Shown here: one piece after another, positions 7,821 to 16,553 of the stretch
How positions within the stretch are numbered: the first letter of the stretch is position 1
Layout of the letters: each line of letters begins with the position of its first letter
Assembly (NCBI RefSeq): GCF_018343515.1
Contig: NZ_JAGYPD010000004.1
Coordinates: 372,001 to 436,000 of the forward strand
Direction: 5' to 3'
DNA from: Bacillus sp. FJAT-50079
Lineage (GTDB): Bacteria > Bacillota > Bacilli > Bacillales > Bacillaceae_C
DNA: 64,000 bases
The notes under the pieces: generated by a model
The model's input: only the letters and a program-made list of their open reading frames with translations
What the model was told of the DNA's origin: nothing
The model's database searches: none
Position numbers and translations under genes: made by a program

Positions 7821-8405
7821 ATGTTGATCAAACATCTATTGAAAAAAATACGCAGAAAAGATGAAGAGTCGGAGCGGGTCATATTCGAAATGTTTTATGA
7901 ACGGGTCTATTATACTGCTTACTACATATTAAAAGATCGTGAATTAGCTCAAGATGTTGTCCAAGAAACGTTTGTAAAAGCATTTGCCCATATGGATACA
8001 GTGAAAGACGGCGAAAAATTAGGTGCTTGGTTAGCAGCGATTGCTTCTCGCACAGCGATTGATTATGTTAGAAAAATAAAAAGATGGAACGAAATTGTAA
8101 CGGAAGACGTCATTATAAATGAACAGATAATAGAGCAGGCCTCGACGGTTGAATCGATTGTAGAGGAGCGGGCACTTAAAGAACTGTTACTTAAGGAAAT
8201 CGATGAATTGAAGCCAGATCATAAGCAAGTACTCATATTGAAGTATTTATACGATATGAAATACGAGGAAATAGCGCAAGCATTGGACCTGAATATTGCT
8301 ACGGTGAAGTCAAGAACACATCGTGCGAAATTAAAATTACGAGAAGCATTAGAAAAACAACCGGATTTGAGAGAGGAGATTATATCAAATGCCAAAATTT
8401 GGTGA
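7821..8405 (+). CDS. ECF-type RNA polymerase sigma factor
   Basis: A 194-aa group 4 sigma factor. Region 2 spans about residues 18-85 (ERVYYTAYYILKDRELAQDVVQETFVKAF, core and -10 recognition). Region 4 spans about 125-185 (LKPDHKQVLILKYLYDMKYEEIA followed by the helix-turn-helix IATVKSRTHRAKLKLREAL, -35 recognition). Regions 1 and 3 are absent, as in all ECF factors. RBS GAGGTGAT precedes ATG 7821. The next gene overlaps by 17 nt and encodes a membrane protein with the layout of an anti-sigma factor, so the pair is probably a signal-response module. No ECF-style GAAAC promoter was seen upstream. Confidence 0.9.
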   Translation: MLIKHLLKKIRRKDEESERVIFEMFYERVYYTAYYILKDRELAQDVVQETFVKAFAHMDTVKDGEKLGAWLAAIASRTAIDYVRKIKRWNEIVTEDVIINEQIIEQASTVESIVEERALKELLLKEIDELKPDHKQVLILKYLYDMKYEEIAQALDLNIATVKSRTHRAKLKLREALEKQPDLREEIISNAKIW

Positions 8406-9147
8406 GGATCCATTCGATGAATCGATTCGGGAAGTATTTGAAGAGCATGTGAAACAAAGTCCTTCCCCCCTACTCTCTGCCACAGAGGCATGGGAAAAGA
8501 TGCAAAAAGCAAAGGTAAAACCGCGAAAAAATGACCGCAAACTATTTATCGCAGCAGTGGCTATTTTATTTGCGGTAATTATTATCCAATTGCCTAAAAA
8601 CGGAAATGCCTTTAATCGCTTTACAGATATGTACTACTCGGTTCAAGGATCAGTTATCCAACTATTTGGAGTTTCTAGTAGTGAAAATAAGTCGGCTCAA
8701 AAAAGTGGAACGGAACCAGAAGAATCCATTTATATAGTAGAGGATTCCGGTTTCATAACAGAACAAATGAGCATAGAGGAAGCGCAAAAAGTGATGGAAT
8801 TTCCGATCCGAATACCTAAATACGTTCCTGACGGATTCCAATTGGAACAAGCAACGGTTTTGCGAGAAGAAGGTGCAAAAGGAAAAGAGATATATGTGAA
8901 TTATATTAGTAACAATCGTGGCTTTATTATTACCGAATTAGCGGTGGAGGACCAATTTGGGTTTGGTGCAGCATTGGATGCTGATGATGTAAGTGTCGAG
9001 GAGCTTGTCATACATGGACAAGCGGCAAACCTAATTACGTATAAAAATAATCATCGCCAGCTTATTTGGATGACACAAACTCATTATTTTTCAATCGAAG
9101 GCAGTCTATCAAAGGATGAAATTATGGAGATTGCCCGATCGATGTAA
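8389..9147 (+). CDS. Probable membrane anti-sigma factor with DUF4367-like outer domain
   Basis: A 252-aa single-pass protein. An N-terminal cytoplasmic stretch of about 50 residues is followed by one membrane helix (LFIAAVAILFAVIIIQL, about 48-65). The extracytoplasmic part carries a domain resembling DUF4367 (PIRIPKYVPDGFQLEQATV, about 145-163, then beta-rich sequence to the end). Overlap with the sigma gene and this topology are the classic arrangement of a cognate anti-sigma. The N-terminal part lacks a clear zinc-binding HxxxCxxC motif, so it is not a ZAS-type anti-sigma. The signal sensed is unknown. Confidence 0.78.
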   Translation: MPKFGEDPFDESIREVFEEHVKQSPSPLLSATEAWEKMQKAKVKPRKNDRKLFIAAVAILFAVIIIQLPKNGNAFNRFTDMYYSVQGSVIQLFGVSSSENKSAQKSGTEPEESIYIVEDSGFITEQMSIEEAQKVMEFPIRIPKYVPDGFQLEQATVLREEGAKGKEIYVNYISNNRGFIITELAVEDQFGFGAALDADDVSVEELVIHGQAANLITYKNNHRQLIWMTQTHYFSIEGSLSKDEIMEIARSM

Positions 9148-9176
9148 AGTGTTCTCCAAGATGGAGCATGTATCAG

Positions 9177-9217
9177 TGTAGACAAAGTCATAATACGACT
9201 TTGTCTACATTCATTTT
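9177..9217 (+). terminator. Rho-independent terminator
   Basis: TGTAGACAAAGTC (9177-9189) pairs perfectly with GACTTTGTCTACA (9197-9209), followed by a T-rich tract. Ends the sigma/anti-sigma operon. Confidence 0.9.
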
Positions 9218-9327
9218 TAAGTGAATATTTGAAGGGAAATTCTTCGCCTGGTCGAAAGCGCCTATCAGCCTCGGCATGAGTTAAAGCAACGACAGATCTG
9301 AGCGTCTGTCAACATGCTGAAGCACCT

Positions 9328-9801
9328 CTATTTCGTGTAAACATAGGAAGAAATGCTTGTTTTTTGTTCACTGATACCTGCTTGAACGAGATGATGAATG
9401 ACCTTTGTGCGATAATAGGAATCTTTTAAAACATTGACGTCTTTCGTGGATGAAACAAAGAAAGAATAATAGTTTGTAGCAGAACCAATAAAAAGTACAT
9501 TCACCCATTGTCCCTTACCAGAATCCCAACGTTCTAAGTACATATCAACGGAAATTCGATCAACAGGTCGATATGCTCTTGTGTCAGCGCTCACTCGCAC
9601 CTTTGTACTTGAAAGGGCCTGAATCGTTGATTGACCACTCATGAAATATTGTGAGGCTAATATTTGATAATCATTTGCTGTGCTTCCAGTCCCAATGGTA
9701 AGATCATTCGGTGGAGGCTCGAGTGCCCAACTATGATTCGTAAAAAAACTAGTTGTTATCATAAGGAAAGTGATAGATAATAATGCTATTCTTTTAAACA
9801 T
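9328..9801 (-). CDS. Secreted protein of unknown function (157 aa)
   Basis: The N-terminus is a clear signal peptide: MFKR, a hydrophobic core (IALLSITFLMITTSFF) and an SWA-type cleavage site near residue 26. The mature part is beta-rich (SSTKVRVSADTRAY, DRISVDMYLERWD, WVNVLFIGSATNYYSFFVSS) with no cysteine, suggesting an exported beta-sandwich. A GAGGTAGG ribosome binding site precedes the start. I think it resembles small exported proteins catalogued as DUF6147 in Bacillus, but cannot confirm. It is transcribed away from the conserved block that begins with ysmB. Confidence 0.7.
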   Translation of the reverse strand: MFKRIALLSITFLMITTSFFTNHSWALEPPPNDLTIGTGSTANDYQILASQYFMSGQSTIQALSSTKVRVSADTRAYRPVDRISVDMYLERWDSGKGQWVNVLFIGSATNYYSFFVSSTKDVNVLKDSYYRTKVIHHLVQAGISEQKTSISSYVYTK

Positions 9802-9971
9802 TGCATCCTACCTCTCTATTATCGTTATTATTGGAATAGACGGTAGAAACGAATAAAAAGGTTCCAATAATCGATAAAAAGAGTTCGACAAACTTCGAGC
9901 AGGTTTGGCACTTGATTTTTGTAAGTAAAGTTGGGACAATGAATGAAAAATGTGGAGGGGTGTAAGGGAAC

Positions 9972-10427
9972 ATGATGAAGAGGGAGCTTTTGCAGCATGA
10001 TACAGAGGTCGTTGCTCAATTGGAGAAAGATCTCCGTTACATATCGGTGATTATTAAGCAGAAAGGTCGCGAGCTTTTGACAGATTACGCGATTACACCT
10101 CCACAATTTATTGCGTTGCAGTGGTTGTTTGAAGAAGGGGATATGACAATCGGGGAACTATCCAATAAAATGTATCTAGCATGCAGCACAACTACAGATT
10201 TAATTGATAGAATGGAAAAAAAGGAACTTGTCATGCGTGTCCGTGATCCGAAAGATCGCCGTGTGGTAAGAATTCATTTATTGGAAATTGGTAAAAAAAT
10301 TATTGATGAAGTCATTCAAAAACGGCAGAAATATTTACATGATATACTTGTTGATTTTTCCGCCGATGAAGTAATGAATTTAAAAGAACATTTATCTAGA
10401 CTTCATCACGATATGCGAAAAGGATGA
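9972..10427 (+). CDS. ysmB: MarR-family transcriptional regulator
   Basis: A 151-aa winged-helix regulator. The DNA-binding region spans about residues 45-105: [12 protein letters not shown], then [21 protein letters not shown] (recognition helix) and the wing [13 protein letters not shown]. Terminal helices would form the dimer. Its position directly before glutamate racemase is the same as that of B. subtilis ysmB. An ATGATG pair leaves the start ambiguous by one codon; GGAGGGGTGTAAGGG lies upstream. The ligand and targets are unknown. Confidence 0.88.
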   Translation: MMKRELLQHDTEVVAQLEKDLRYISVIIKQKGRELLTDYAITPPQFIALQWLFEEGDMTIGELSNKMYLACSTTTDLIDRMEKKELVMRVRDPKDRRVVRIHLLEIGKKIIDEVIQKRQKYLHDILVDFSADEVMNLKEHLSRLHHDMRKG

Positions 10428-10437
10428 GGCGGTTCAT

Positions 10438-11259
10438 TTGGAACAAGCAATAGGTGTTATTGACTCTGGAGTCGGCGGTTTAACGGTTGCCAAAGAAATT
10501 ATGCGGCAAATGCCGAATGAGACTATTTATTATGTTGGGGATACTGCTCGTTGTCCATACGGGCCAAGATCTGAACATGAGGTAAGAAAGTTTACGTGGC
10601 AAATGGCCGACTTTTTACTTAAAAAAAACATAAAAATGCTCGTCATTGCTTGCAATACGGCAACAGCCGTCGTATTGGAAGAAATGCGTTTTTATTTAAA
10701 TATTCCGGTCATTGGTGTGATTTCTCCAGGTTCACGCGCTGCTTTAAAAGCAACAGAAAATAAACGAATTGGCATTCTTGGTACAATTGGGACGATTAAT
10801 AGCAAGGCGTATGTTCGCGAGTTGAAATTGATCAATCGCCAAGTGGAAGTCGTGCAATTAGCTTGCCCGAAATTTGTACCAATTGTAGAGAGCTTCGAAT
10901 ATCAAAGCAATGTGGCAAAAAAAGTCGTGGCGGAAACATTGAAGCCTTTGCAAAACAGTGGGATCGATACACTTGTACTCGGCTGCACGCATTATCCTTT
11001 ACTTGGTCCGATCATTGAACAGGTGATGGGTTCACAGGTGAAGGTCATAAGCTCAGGAGAAGAAACAGCCCAAGAAGTAAGTACAATTTTAGATTTTGAA
11101 AAAATATTGAAAACATCCAAAAAACCTCCGGAACATATTTTTTATACATCGGGTTCACGAGCAATTTTTTCACGAATTGCAACGGATTGGTTGCAGGAAG
11201 AAACATTACGCATTGAGTTTGCTAGGTTGAATACGATCGAAAAGCCAGCAAATGTTTAA
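10438..11259 (+). CDS. racE: Glutamate racemase
   Basis: Converts L-glutamate to D-glutamate for peptidoglycan, a cofactor-independent two-cysteine racemase. The first catalytic Cys is in ACNTATA (about residue 74) and the second in GCTHYPLL (about 185); DSGVGGLTV lies at residues 8-16. Length is 273 aa, as expected. The gene starts with TTG, 10 nt after ysmB, with AAGGATGAGG upstream, so it is probably co-transcribed with the MarR gene. Family name is also murI. Confidence 0.96.
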   Translation: MEQAIGVIDSGVGGLTVAKEIMRQMPNETIYYVGDTARCPYGPRSEHEVRKFTWQMADFLLKKNIKMLVIACNTATAVVLEEMRFYLNIPVIGVISPGSRAALKATENKRIGILGTIGTINSKAYVRELKLINRQVEVVQLACPKFVPIVESFEYQSNVAKKVVAETLKPLQNSGIDTLVLGCTHYPLLGPIIEQVMGSQVKVISSGEETAQEVSTILDFEKILKTSKKPPEHIFYTSGSRAIFSRIATDWLQEETLRIEFARLNTIEKPANV

Positions 11260-11458
11260 CTTGAATCAGTAGAAGCTCTTAAGTAGTGGAGTGCTTTGTA
11301 AATAAAAGAGAATTCAAACTCCGTATACATGACACTTCGCCTTCGGTACAAAAAGATATACTGAATCAAGGTAAGTACTCTGGCTGATACCACAGTTCTT
11401 TCAAGTAAGCTCGAAAAAATATGGACGCAATTACGCCGAGGTATAAAGGATTATTAAT
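11260..11458 (+). other. Gene-free stretch before gerM
   Basis: No credible protein gene on either strand. The stretch ends in a strong terminator (next entry) placed over 200 nt after the racE stop. Either the racE mRNA has a long 3' tail or a small RNA ends there. I found no convincing promoter and no known RNA fold. Confidence 0.4.
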
Positions 11459-11470
11459 ATGAAGATTTCA

Positions 11471-11498
11471 AAAAACAGCCCTTTCGGCTGTTTTTTTT
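11471..11498 (+). terminator. Rho-independent terminator before gerM
   Basis: ACAGCC (11475-11480) pairs with GGCTGT (11486-11491) around a CTTTC loop, flanked by an A run and eight T. Confidence 0.88.
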
Positions 11499-11508
11499 AT
11501 TCAAGCGG

Positions 11509-11538
11509 TCTATTTTCTACTGAGGGCTCGTATACATG
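11509..11538 (+). promoter_or_regulatory. Possible SigE promoter of gerM
   Basis: TCTATTT (11509-11515) and TATACATG (11531-11538) with a 15-bp spacer resemble the mother-cell SigE pattern. B. subtilis gerM is known to be SigE-dependent. The match is partial, so this is tentative. Confidence 0.35.
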
Positions 11539-11566
11539 TACAAACTGTCTTAGGAGGGGTACAAAC

Positions 11567-12634
11567 ATGGCAAAACGTACGTATGCGACCGCTACGGTAG
11601 TCATCGCCGCCACATGTATTATTTCAGCTGGTTGCGGTCTCTTCGGAAAGGAGAAAGAAAAGCTTGATCCGCCGAAGGTAGTCACACAATTAAAAGAAGG
11701 TGAACAGCTCGATGCTTCTCCTGATACAGAAACGTCGGGAGAAGAAGCCGCAAAAACAGTCATGACGGATCTTTACTTCATTGACCAAAATGGATATGTT
11801 GTTTCGCAAACTTTAGCATTGCCAATGACAGAAGGTCCTGCAAAACAAGCGTTGGAATATTTAGTTGCCGATGGAAAAGTAATGGATATATTGCCAAATG
11901 GATTTAGAACTGTTTTACCAGCAGGGACAGAAGTGGATGTAGATATTAAAGACGGAAAAGCAATTGTGAATTTTTCCGAGGAGTTTGGAGAGTACGCAGC
12001 GGAAGATGAGAAGAAAATACTTGAAGCTGTGACATGGACGTTAACCCAATTTGATTCAGTGAAATCAGTCGAGCTTCGGGTAAATGGTTATAAATTAGAG
12101 GAAATGCCTGTCAATGGTACACCGATAAACGAAAATGGATTAACACGGGAGGTTGGTATTAATACCGGATATTCTGATACAGTTGATCTAACAAATACAC
12201 GGCCTTTAACAGTCTATTATTTATCACAAGGAGTCGGAGAATATTATTATGTTCCTGTCACTGAACGTGTTTCTAATAAAATGAAGGATGATTTAACAGC
12301 AACGGTCAATGAGCTGATTGAAGGACCTGGTCTGCAAACTGGCTTGATCAGTGGATTAAGTTTAATGAGTGATTTAAAGCTTTTGGAAGATCCTACAATG
12401 GACGATGAAGGTGTGGTTACACTGAACTTTAACGAAGCCGTCATGGCTGGAAATGAGGAAAACGTCATTTCTAATGAAGTGCTACAATCGCTCGTCCTTT
12501 CCTTAACGGAACAAGCCGGAGTGGAAAGTGTCTCTGTTTTAGTGAACGGGAAATCAGAGCTTGTCAATGAGGATGGGGAAGCATTAACCGCTCCAGTGAC
12601 GCGTCCTGAAAAAATAAATGTTGGTAGTTTTTAA
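11567..12634 (+). CDS. gerM: Sporulation/germination lipoprotein GerM
   Basis: A 355-aa exported lipoprotein with a signal peptide and lipobox ISAGC (Cys about residue 22). Two GerMN-type repeats follow, about 85-200 and 230-345; each has the ELRVNGY / SVLVNGK-like turn near its end. GerM acts in the sporulating mother cell, where it joins the channel complex between mother cell and forespore and affects cortex formation and germination. I chose ATG 11567, preceded by AGGAGGGG; the upstream in-frame region is the terminator and cannot be coding. It stands between racE and rph as in B. subtilis. Confidence 0.92.
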   Translation: MAKRTYATATVVIAATCIISAGCGLFGKEKEKLDPPKVVTQLKEGEQLDASPDTETSGEEAAKTVMTDLYFIDQNGYVVSQTLALPMTEGPAKQALEYLVADGKVMDILPNGFRTVLPAGTEVDVDIKDGKAIVNFSEEFGEYAAEDEKKILEAVTWTLTQFDSVKSVELRVNGYKLEEMPVNGTPINENGLTREVGINTGYSDTVDLTNTRPLTVYYLSQGVGEYYYVPVTERVSNKMKDDLTATVNELIEGPGLQTGLISGLSLMSDLKLLEDPTMDDEGVVTLNFNEAVMAGNEENVISNEVLQSLVLSLTEQAGVESVSVLVNGKSELVNEDGEALTAPVTRPEKINVGSF

Positions 12635-12667
12635 AAAAGAAAGATTTGTTATAATATAAAGGAAACT

Positions 12668-12700
12668 GAAGAGGCTGGCATAACGCCACCTCTTCTTCAT
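12668..12700 (+). promoter_or_regulatory. Leader hairpin upstream of rph
   Basis: GAAGAGGCTGGC (12668-12679) pairs with CGCCACCTCTTC (12684-12695; one unpaired base near the loop), followed by TTCATTTT. It follows a TATAAT at 12650-12655. It may be the gerM terminator or a leader element of rph. Confidence 0.5.
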
Positions 12701-12717
12701 TTTGAGGAGGGCATTCA

Positions 12718-13467
12718 ATGCGTCATGATGGAAGAGAAGCAAATAAATTAAGACGAATACATATTGAACCGAATTATTTAAAACATCCTGAGGGATCTGT
12801 ATTAATTACTGTTGGAGATACGAAGGTCATTTGTACTGCAAGTATTGAGGAACGTGTCCCTCCATTTATGCGCGGAGAAGGAAAAGGGTGGATTACAGCC
12901 GAATATGCGATGCTTCCACGGGCGACGGGTACACGAAATATAAGGGAATCTTCCAAAGGAAAAGTATCGGGGCGGACAATGGAAATCCAGCGATTGATCG
13001 GAAGAGCGCTTCGGGCAGTTGTTGATCTTGAAGTAATTGGGGAAAGAACGGTTTGGATTGATTGTGATGTGATCCAAGCGGACGGCGGGACGAGAACAGC
13101 ATCGATAACAGGGGCCTTTGTCGCTATGACGATTGCATTAGCAAAGCTTTATCATGAGAAAAAATTGGCGCGTTTCCCTGTGAACGATTTCCTCGCTGCG
13201 GCAAGTGTCGGAATGCTGGAGGAAGTGGGCGTTGTACTTGATCTTGATTATATTGAAGATAGCAGCGCATTAGTTGATATGAATATCGTGATGACAGGTG
13301 CGGGACAATTTGTCGAGTTGCAAGGGACTGGAGAAGAAGCAACATTTAATGGAACGGAACTTCAAGAATTGCTTGCTGTTGCAGAAGCAGGGATTGCTGA
13401 ATTAATTTCAACGCAAAAATCAACGCTAGGTGAGATTACAACCTTGATTGAGGGGGAAAGAAAGTGA
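12718..13467 (+). CDS. rph: Ribonuclease PH
   Basis: A 249-aa phosphorolytic 3'-5' exoribonuclease that trims tRNA precursors. The PH-domain core is present: [12 protein letters not shown] at the start, [14 protein letters not shown] (about 59-72) and [10 protein letters not shown] (about 97-106), with [19 protein letters not shown] (about 114-132) forming the phosphate and active site. RBS GAGGAGGG lies 8 nt before ATG 12718. It overlaps the next gene by 4 nt, so rph, rdgB and ysnB form one operon, as in B. subtilis. Confidence 0.96.
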   Translation: MRHDGREANKLRRIHIEPNYLKHPEGSVLITVGDTKVICTASIEERVPPFMRGEGKGWITAEYAMLPRATGTRNIRESSKGKVSGRTMEIQRLIGRALRAVVDLEVIGERTVWIDCDVIQADGGTRTASITGAFVAMTIALAKLYHEKKLARFPVNDFLAAASVGMLEEVGVVLDLDYIEDSSALVDMNIVMTGAGQFVELQGTGEEATFNGTELQELLAVAEAGIAELISTQKSTLGEITTLIEGERK

Positions 13468-14069
13468 AGAGAGCTGTATTCATCGCAACGAAAAACAAAG
13501 GAAAGGCGGATGAATTTGCTGCTCTATTCGCCCCATATGGTGTGGAAGTAAAGACGTTGCTTGATTTGCCAAGCCTGCCAGATATTGCTGAAACAGGCAT
13601 GACATTTGAAGAAAATGCCATATTAAAAGCGGAAGGAATTTCCAAGCTGACGAATGAAATCGTCATTGCAGATGATTCAGGACTGATCATTGATGAGCTT
13701 GATGGAATGCCGGGCATTTATTCTGCCAGATATGCTGGCGAAGAAAAAAATGATGAAGCGAATATTGACAAAGTACTAACGGAAATGAAAGAGGTCCCGG
13801 AAGAAAAGCGGACGGCTCGTTTTTATTGTGCGCTTGCAATCGCTGGACCTAATATTGAAACTGAAACAGTCAATGGAATATGCGAAGGAATGATATTGCC
13901 AGAGCGTAAAGGAGCAAACGGCTTTGGATATGATCCGGTTTTTTACTCTTTATCTGCTAAAAAATCGATGGCAGAGTTAACGAGTGAAGAAAAAAATCAA
14001 CTTAGTCATCGAGCGTTCGCTCTGAAAAACCTTCAACCGCTCGTAGATAAATATTTTAGCAAGAGGTGA
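13464..14069 (+). CDS. rdgB: XTP/dITP diphosphatase (RdgB/HAM1)
   Basis: Removes non-canonical purine nucleotides (XTP, ITP, dITP) from the pool by hydrolysis to monophosphate and pyrophosphate. N-terminal [15 protein letters not shown] (residues 8-22) is the nucleotide-binding signature, DDSGL (about 72) holds the metal-binding acidic residues, and GFGYDPVFY (about 153) and SHRAFALK (about 180) complete the site. It is 201 aa, starts with GTG and overlaps the rph stop. The B. subtilis name is ysnA. Confidence 0.95.
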   Translation: MKRAVFIATKNKGKADEFAALFAPYGVEVKTLLDLPSLPDIAETGMTFEENAILKAEGISKLTNEIVIADDSGLIIDELDGMPGIYSARYAGEEKNDEANIDKVLTEMKEVPEEKRTARFYCALAIAGPNIETETVNGICEGMILPERKGANGFGYDPVFYSLSAKKSMAELTSEEKNQLSHRAFALKNLQPLVDKYFSKR

Positions 14070-14075
14070 TGAACA

Positions 14076-14579
14076 GTGAAACTGCTTATCGTTAGCGACA
14101 ATCATGGCGATCGCACGGTATTGAAAAAACTTCATGATAAATACATCAATGAAGTTGATGCAATGATTCATTGTGGGGATTCGGAATTGCCTGCGGATGA
14201 TCCGGCACTTGCACAATTTTCTGTTGTAGGAGGAAATTGTGACTTAGACGCACGGTTTTCGGATGAGCTATCGTTGGATGTAAAGGGTACTACGGTGTAT
14301 GTGGCTCACGGGCATCTCCTACAAATTAAATCAACATTATTAAACATTGCCTATCGGGCAAAAGAAGTGGGGGCAAGCATCGCCTGCTTTGGCCATTCAC
14401 ATTTGCTTGGGGTAGAACTGTTGGATGACATTCTTTTTCTCAATCCAGGTAGTATTTCACTTCCGCGTGGGGGAAATGATAAAACGTATGCACTTGTCGA
14501 GTTGAATAACGATGTTTGGCACGTCCGTTATTTAAATGATCATCATGAACAAGTAATTTATAAAACATTTGAAAGATGA
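14076..14579 (+). CDS. ysnB: YfcE-family metallophosphoesterase
   Basis: A 167-aa dinuclear metal phosphodiesterase of the MJ0936/YfcE type. Metal ligands appear in order: SDNHGD (residues 7-12), HCGDSE (about 32-37), GGNCD (about 53-57), AHGH (about 78-81) and GHSH (about 106-109). The family hydrolyses phosphodiesters in vitro; the physiological substrate is not established. It starts with GTG, 6 nt after rdgB, and is the last gene of the rph operon. A repeat element begins right after its stop. Confidence 0.9.
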   Translation: MKLLIVSDNHGDRTVLKKLHDKYINEVDAMIHCGDSELPADDPALAQFSVVGGNCDLDARFSDELSLDVKGTTVYVAHGHLLQIKSTLLNIAYRAKEVGASIACFGHSHLLGVELLDDILFLNPGSISLPRGGNDKTYALVELNNDVWHVRYLNDHHEQVIYKTFER

Positions 14580-14580
14580 A

Positions 14581-14866
14581 AAAGGCTGGGACGTAATAAA
14601 TTGATCAATTCCGAAGGCGAACAAATCCATACCATGGCGTAGATTCATGTGGGAAGAAAGGCATCGTTGAGAACTAGCAGTGCGTGTTTAAGGAACGAAG
14701 CCTAAATTCGCCACATCGGATGGCAACGGCTCCGTAGCCAGTATCCTGTTGACCCGAGTCTCAACAGCCGCTCGCGGAAAGTCGATAATATTTCCGGAGC
14801 GAGTTATTTGCAGTTGTTTGGCGTTCGTATTTTGATTTGATCAAAAACTTCTGTCCCAGCTTCTTT
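14581..14866 (+). repeat. MITE-like dispersed element, copy 2 (hybrid)
   Basis: Imperfect terminal inverted repeats: AAAGGCTGGGAC...TTGATCAA at 14581-14608, and TTGATCAAAAACTT with GTCCCAGCTTCTTT at 14837-14866. No transposase frame lies inside. An internal block (14687-14740, GGAACGAAGCC...CCACATCG...GGCAACGGCT) is the reverse complement of 19511-19563 in copy 3, whereas its ends differ from copies 1 and 3. It lies immediately downstream of ysnB. Bases 14870-15097 contain nothing I can identify. Confidence 0.7.
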
Positions 14867-15097
14867 AGGCTTAAATGATCATTGGGAAAAATTCAAACGT
14901 TTGTGTTTATCCAAAATAAATCATGGTCTTCATTAACAAAGCAGGACATTGAACTTATTGCAGGAATTTCATCCTGTTGATCCTCGCAGCAACAGAAATC
15001 TCCCTCAACTCACCGCATCTATTTCTTCGAAAAAGCACGGAATCACATATTTATTTGGCATGCCCGAAATGATCATCATGAAAAAAATGAAACGTTA

Positions 15098-15126
15098 TTG
15101 ACAAGATGAAAATGCGTGACTATAAT
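15098..15126 (+). promoter_or_regulatory. SigA promoter of tRNA-Arg
   Basis: Consensus TTGACA (15098-15103) and TATAAT (15121-15126) with the optimal 17-bp spacer, 22 bp before the tRNA. Confidence 0.92.
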
Positions 15127-15148
15127 AAAAACTGTTATTAGCTATTAA

Positions 15149-15225
15149 GTCCCAGTAGCTCAGCTGGATAGAGCAACAGCCTTCTAAGCTGTGGGTCGGG
15201 CGTTCGAATCGCTCCTGGGACGCCA
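15149..15225 (+). tRNA. tRNA-Arg (anticodon TCT)
   Basis: Full cloverleaf: acceptor GTCCCAG pairs with CTGGGAC (15215-15221), D arm GCTCAGCTGGATAGAGC, anticodon stem ACAGC/GCTGT enclosing loop CTTCTAA (anticodon TCT, reads AGA/AGG), and T arm with TTCGAAT. Discriminator G and an encoded CCA follow. It has its own consensus promoter and terminator. Confidence 0.98.
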
Positions 15226-15258
15226 TTTAACTTTAACCTTAAGATAAATCATTTGTTT

Positions 15259-15306
15259 TATACCCTGAAATGCTATTACAGCACATTCAGGGTATTTTTC
15301 TTTTTT
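15259..15306 (+). terminator. Terminator of tRNA-Arg
   Basis: ATACCCTGAA (from 15260) pairs with TTCAGGGTAT (ending 15295), with further pairing of TGCT/AGCA, then TTTTCTTTTTT. Confidence 0.9.
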
Positions 15307-15392
15307 CCACAAATGTTAGTTGGATTTTTTTGTCTTTTATCCTGTCGTTTGATACACTAATTTCGATTATAATAAAGATGGGCGGTTTTGCG

Positions 15393-16403
15393 ATGAAAAA
15401 AGATCAGCATGATCAAGACGCAAACAAAATCATCCTTTTTCCAGGGTTAAAGGAACGCCTGTATGAAAAAGGAATCGCACATATGGAAAAGCACGATTTC
15501 GAAAAGGCAATCGACTTATTAAGCCAAGCGAAAGAAATGGATTCGCAAAATCCCGACATTTCCACCGCTTTAGTTGTGGCACTCTATGAAAACAATGAGT
15601 TAAAAGAGTCGAGGGGGTTAGCGGAGGAGCTTTTACATGAAGGAATTGGCGATTATTATGAAATTCTAGACATTTATTTAATGATATTAATTCAATTAAA
15701 TGAACATGAGCATGTTGTTGCAACGATTGAAGCACTCTTTGAAGAGAGGGAAGTGCCAGCGGAAAAAGAGGAGCATTTTCATACTTTGCTCGGCTTAAGT
15801 GAAAAAGTGATGCAAGGCGGAAGTGAAGAAGAGGAGCGACAGGCTACTGTTCACATCCCATTTGCGAACGCAGGTAATTTGGAAGAACAAACAATATTCC
15901 TTGGTAGTCTTGCCGATAAAAATATTCATCCGTATTTAGATTCGTTAATTCACATGTTAGCAGATGACCAAACACATCCATTTTTACAAACGATTGTATT
16001 AAATGTGCTTCGTGAAAATAAAATTGAAAAGAAAGTTAAAGTATGTAAACTCGAATTAAGAAACGATTTTATTCCAGCTGCATTGCCGCCACTTGATGAG
16101 ATGCCCGCACTGGCATTGATTTTATCCGAGCTTACGGACCAACTTGACGACCATAATCCTGTACTGTTAGAGCAATTAAAGGTCATTATCGAACGACATG
16201 CGTTTATCATGTACCCATTTGAGCTGAATCACATGGATCCGAGTATTTGGGCACTAGCTTATCGAAAAATGGGCTATGAAATGTATGGAGAGGAATGGGA
16301 TGATAAGAAGATGGCTACCATTTATGATGTAGATCCTCTCGATATTCAACACGCTTCAGCATTTCTCGATTATTTAGAGCAAATTTCTTCGCCAATCATA
16401 TAG
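15393..16403 (+). CDS. ysoA: TPR-repeat protein YsoA
   Basis: A 336-aa soluble protein with tetratricopeptide-like helices in its first half (YEKGIAHMEKHDFEKAIDLL about 21-40, then PDISTALVVALYENNEL). Length, sequence style and position before tig match B. subtilis YsoA, whose function is unknown; TPR proteins generally act as protein-binding scaffolds. I start at ATG 15393 (MKKDQHD). An in-frame ATG at 15378 is possible, but farther upstream the frame runs into the tRNA terminator. The C-terminal half is Glu/Leu-rich and helical. Confidence 0.85.
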   Translation: MKKDQHDQDANKIILFPGLKERLYEKGIAHMEKHDFEKAIDLLSQAKEMDSQNPDISTALVVALYENNELKESRGLAEELLHEGIGDYYEILDIYLMILIQLNEHEHVVATIEALFEEREVPAEKEEHFHTLLGLSEKVMQGGSEEEERQATVHIPFANAGNLEEQTIFLGSLADKNIHPYLDSLIHMLADDQTHPFLQTIVLNVLRENKIEKKVKVCKLELRNDFIPAALPPLDEMPALALILSELTDQLDDHNPVLLEQLKVIIERHAFIMYPFELNHMDPSIWALAYRKMGYEMYGEEWDDKKMATIYDVDPLDIQHASAFLDYLEQISSPII

Positions 16404-16407
16404 TTCT

Positions 16408-16435
16408 TTGAAAGCTTACAAAGCTATGTTATAAT
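16408..16435 (+). promoter_or_regulatory. SigA promoter of tig
   Basis: TTGAAA (16408-16413) and TATAAT (16430-16435) with a 16-bp spacer, giving a leader of about 110 nt before tig. Confidence 0.75.
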
Positions 16436-16553
16436 ATAATGGTTATGCTGCACCGTTAAGGATTGGAAAAACGGTTCATACAATACATACAAGGCGGATT
16501 GCCCGCTAAAAAATGTAGATTAAAGATTAATATATATTGTTGGAGGTAATGAT

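Noticed and set aside
9240-9327. GC-richer patch with GAAAGCGCCTATCAGCCTCGGCATGAG as a further dispersed repeat
   Set aside because: It resembles intergenic sequences I recall from Bacillus, but no second good copy is present in this window.
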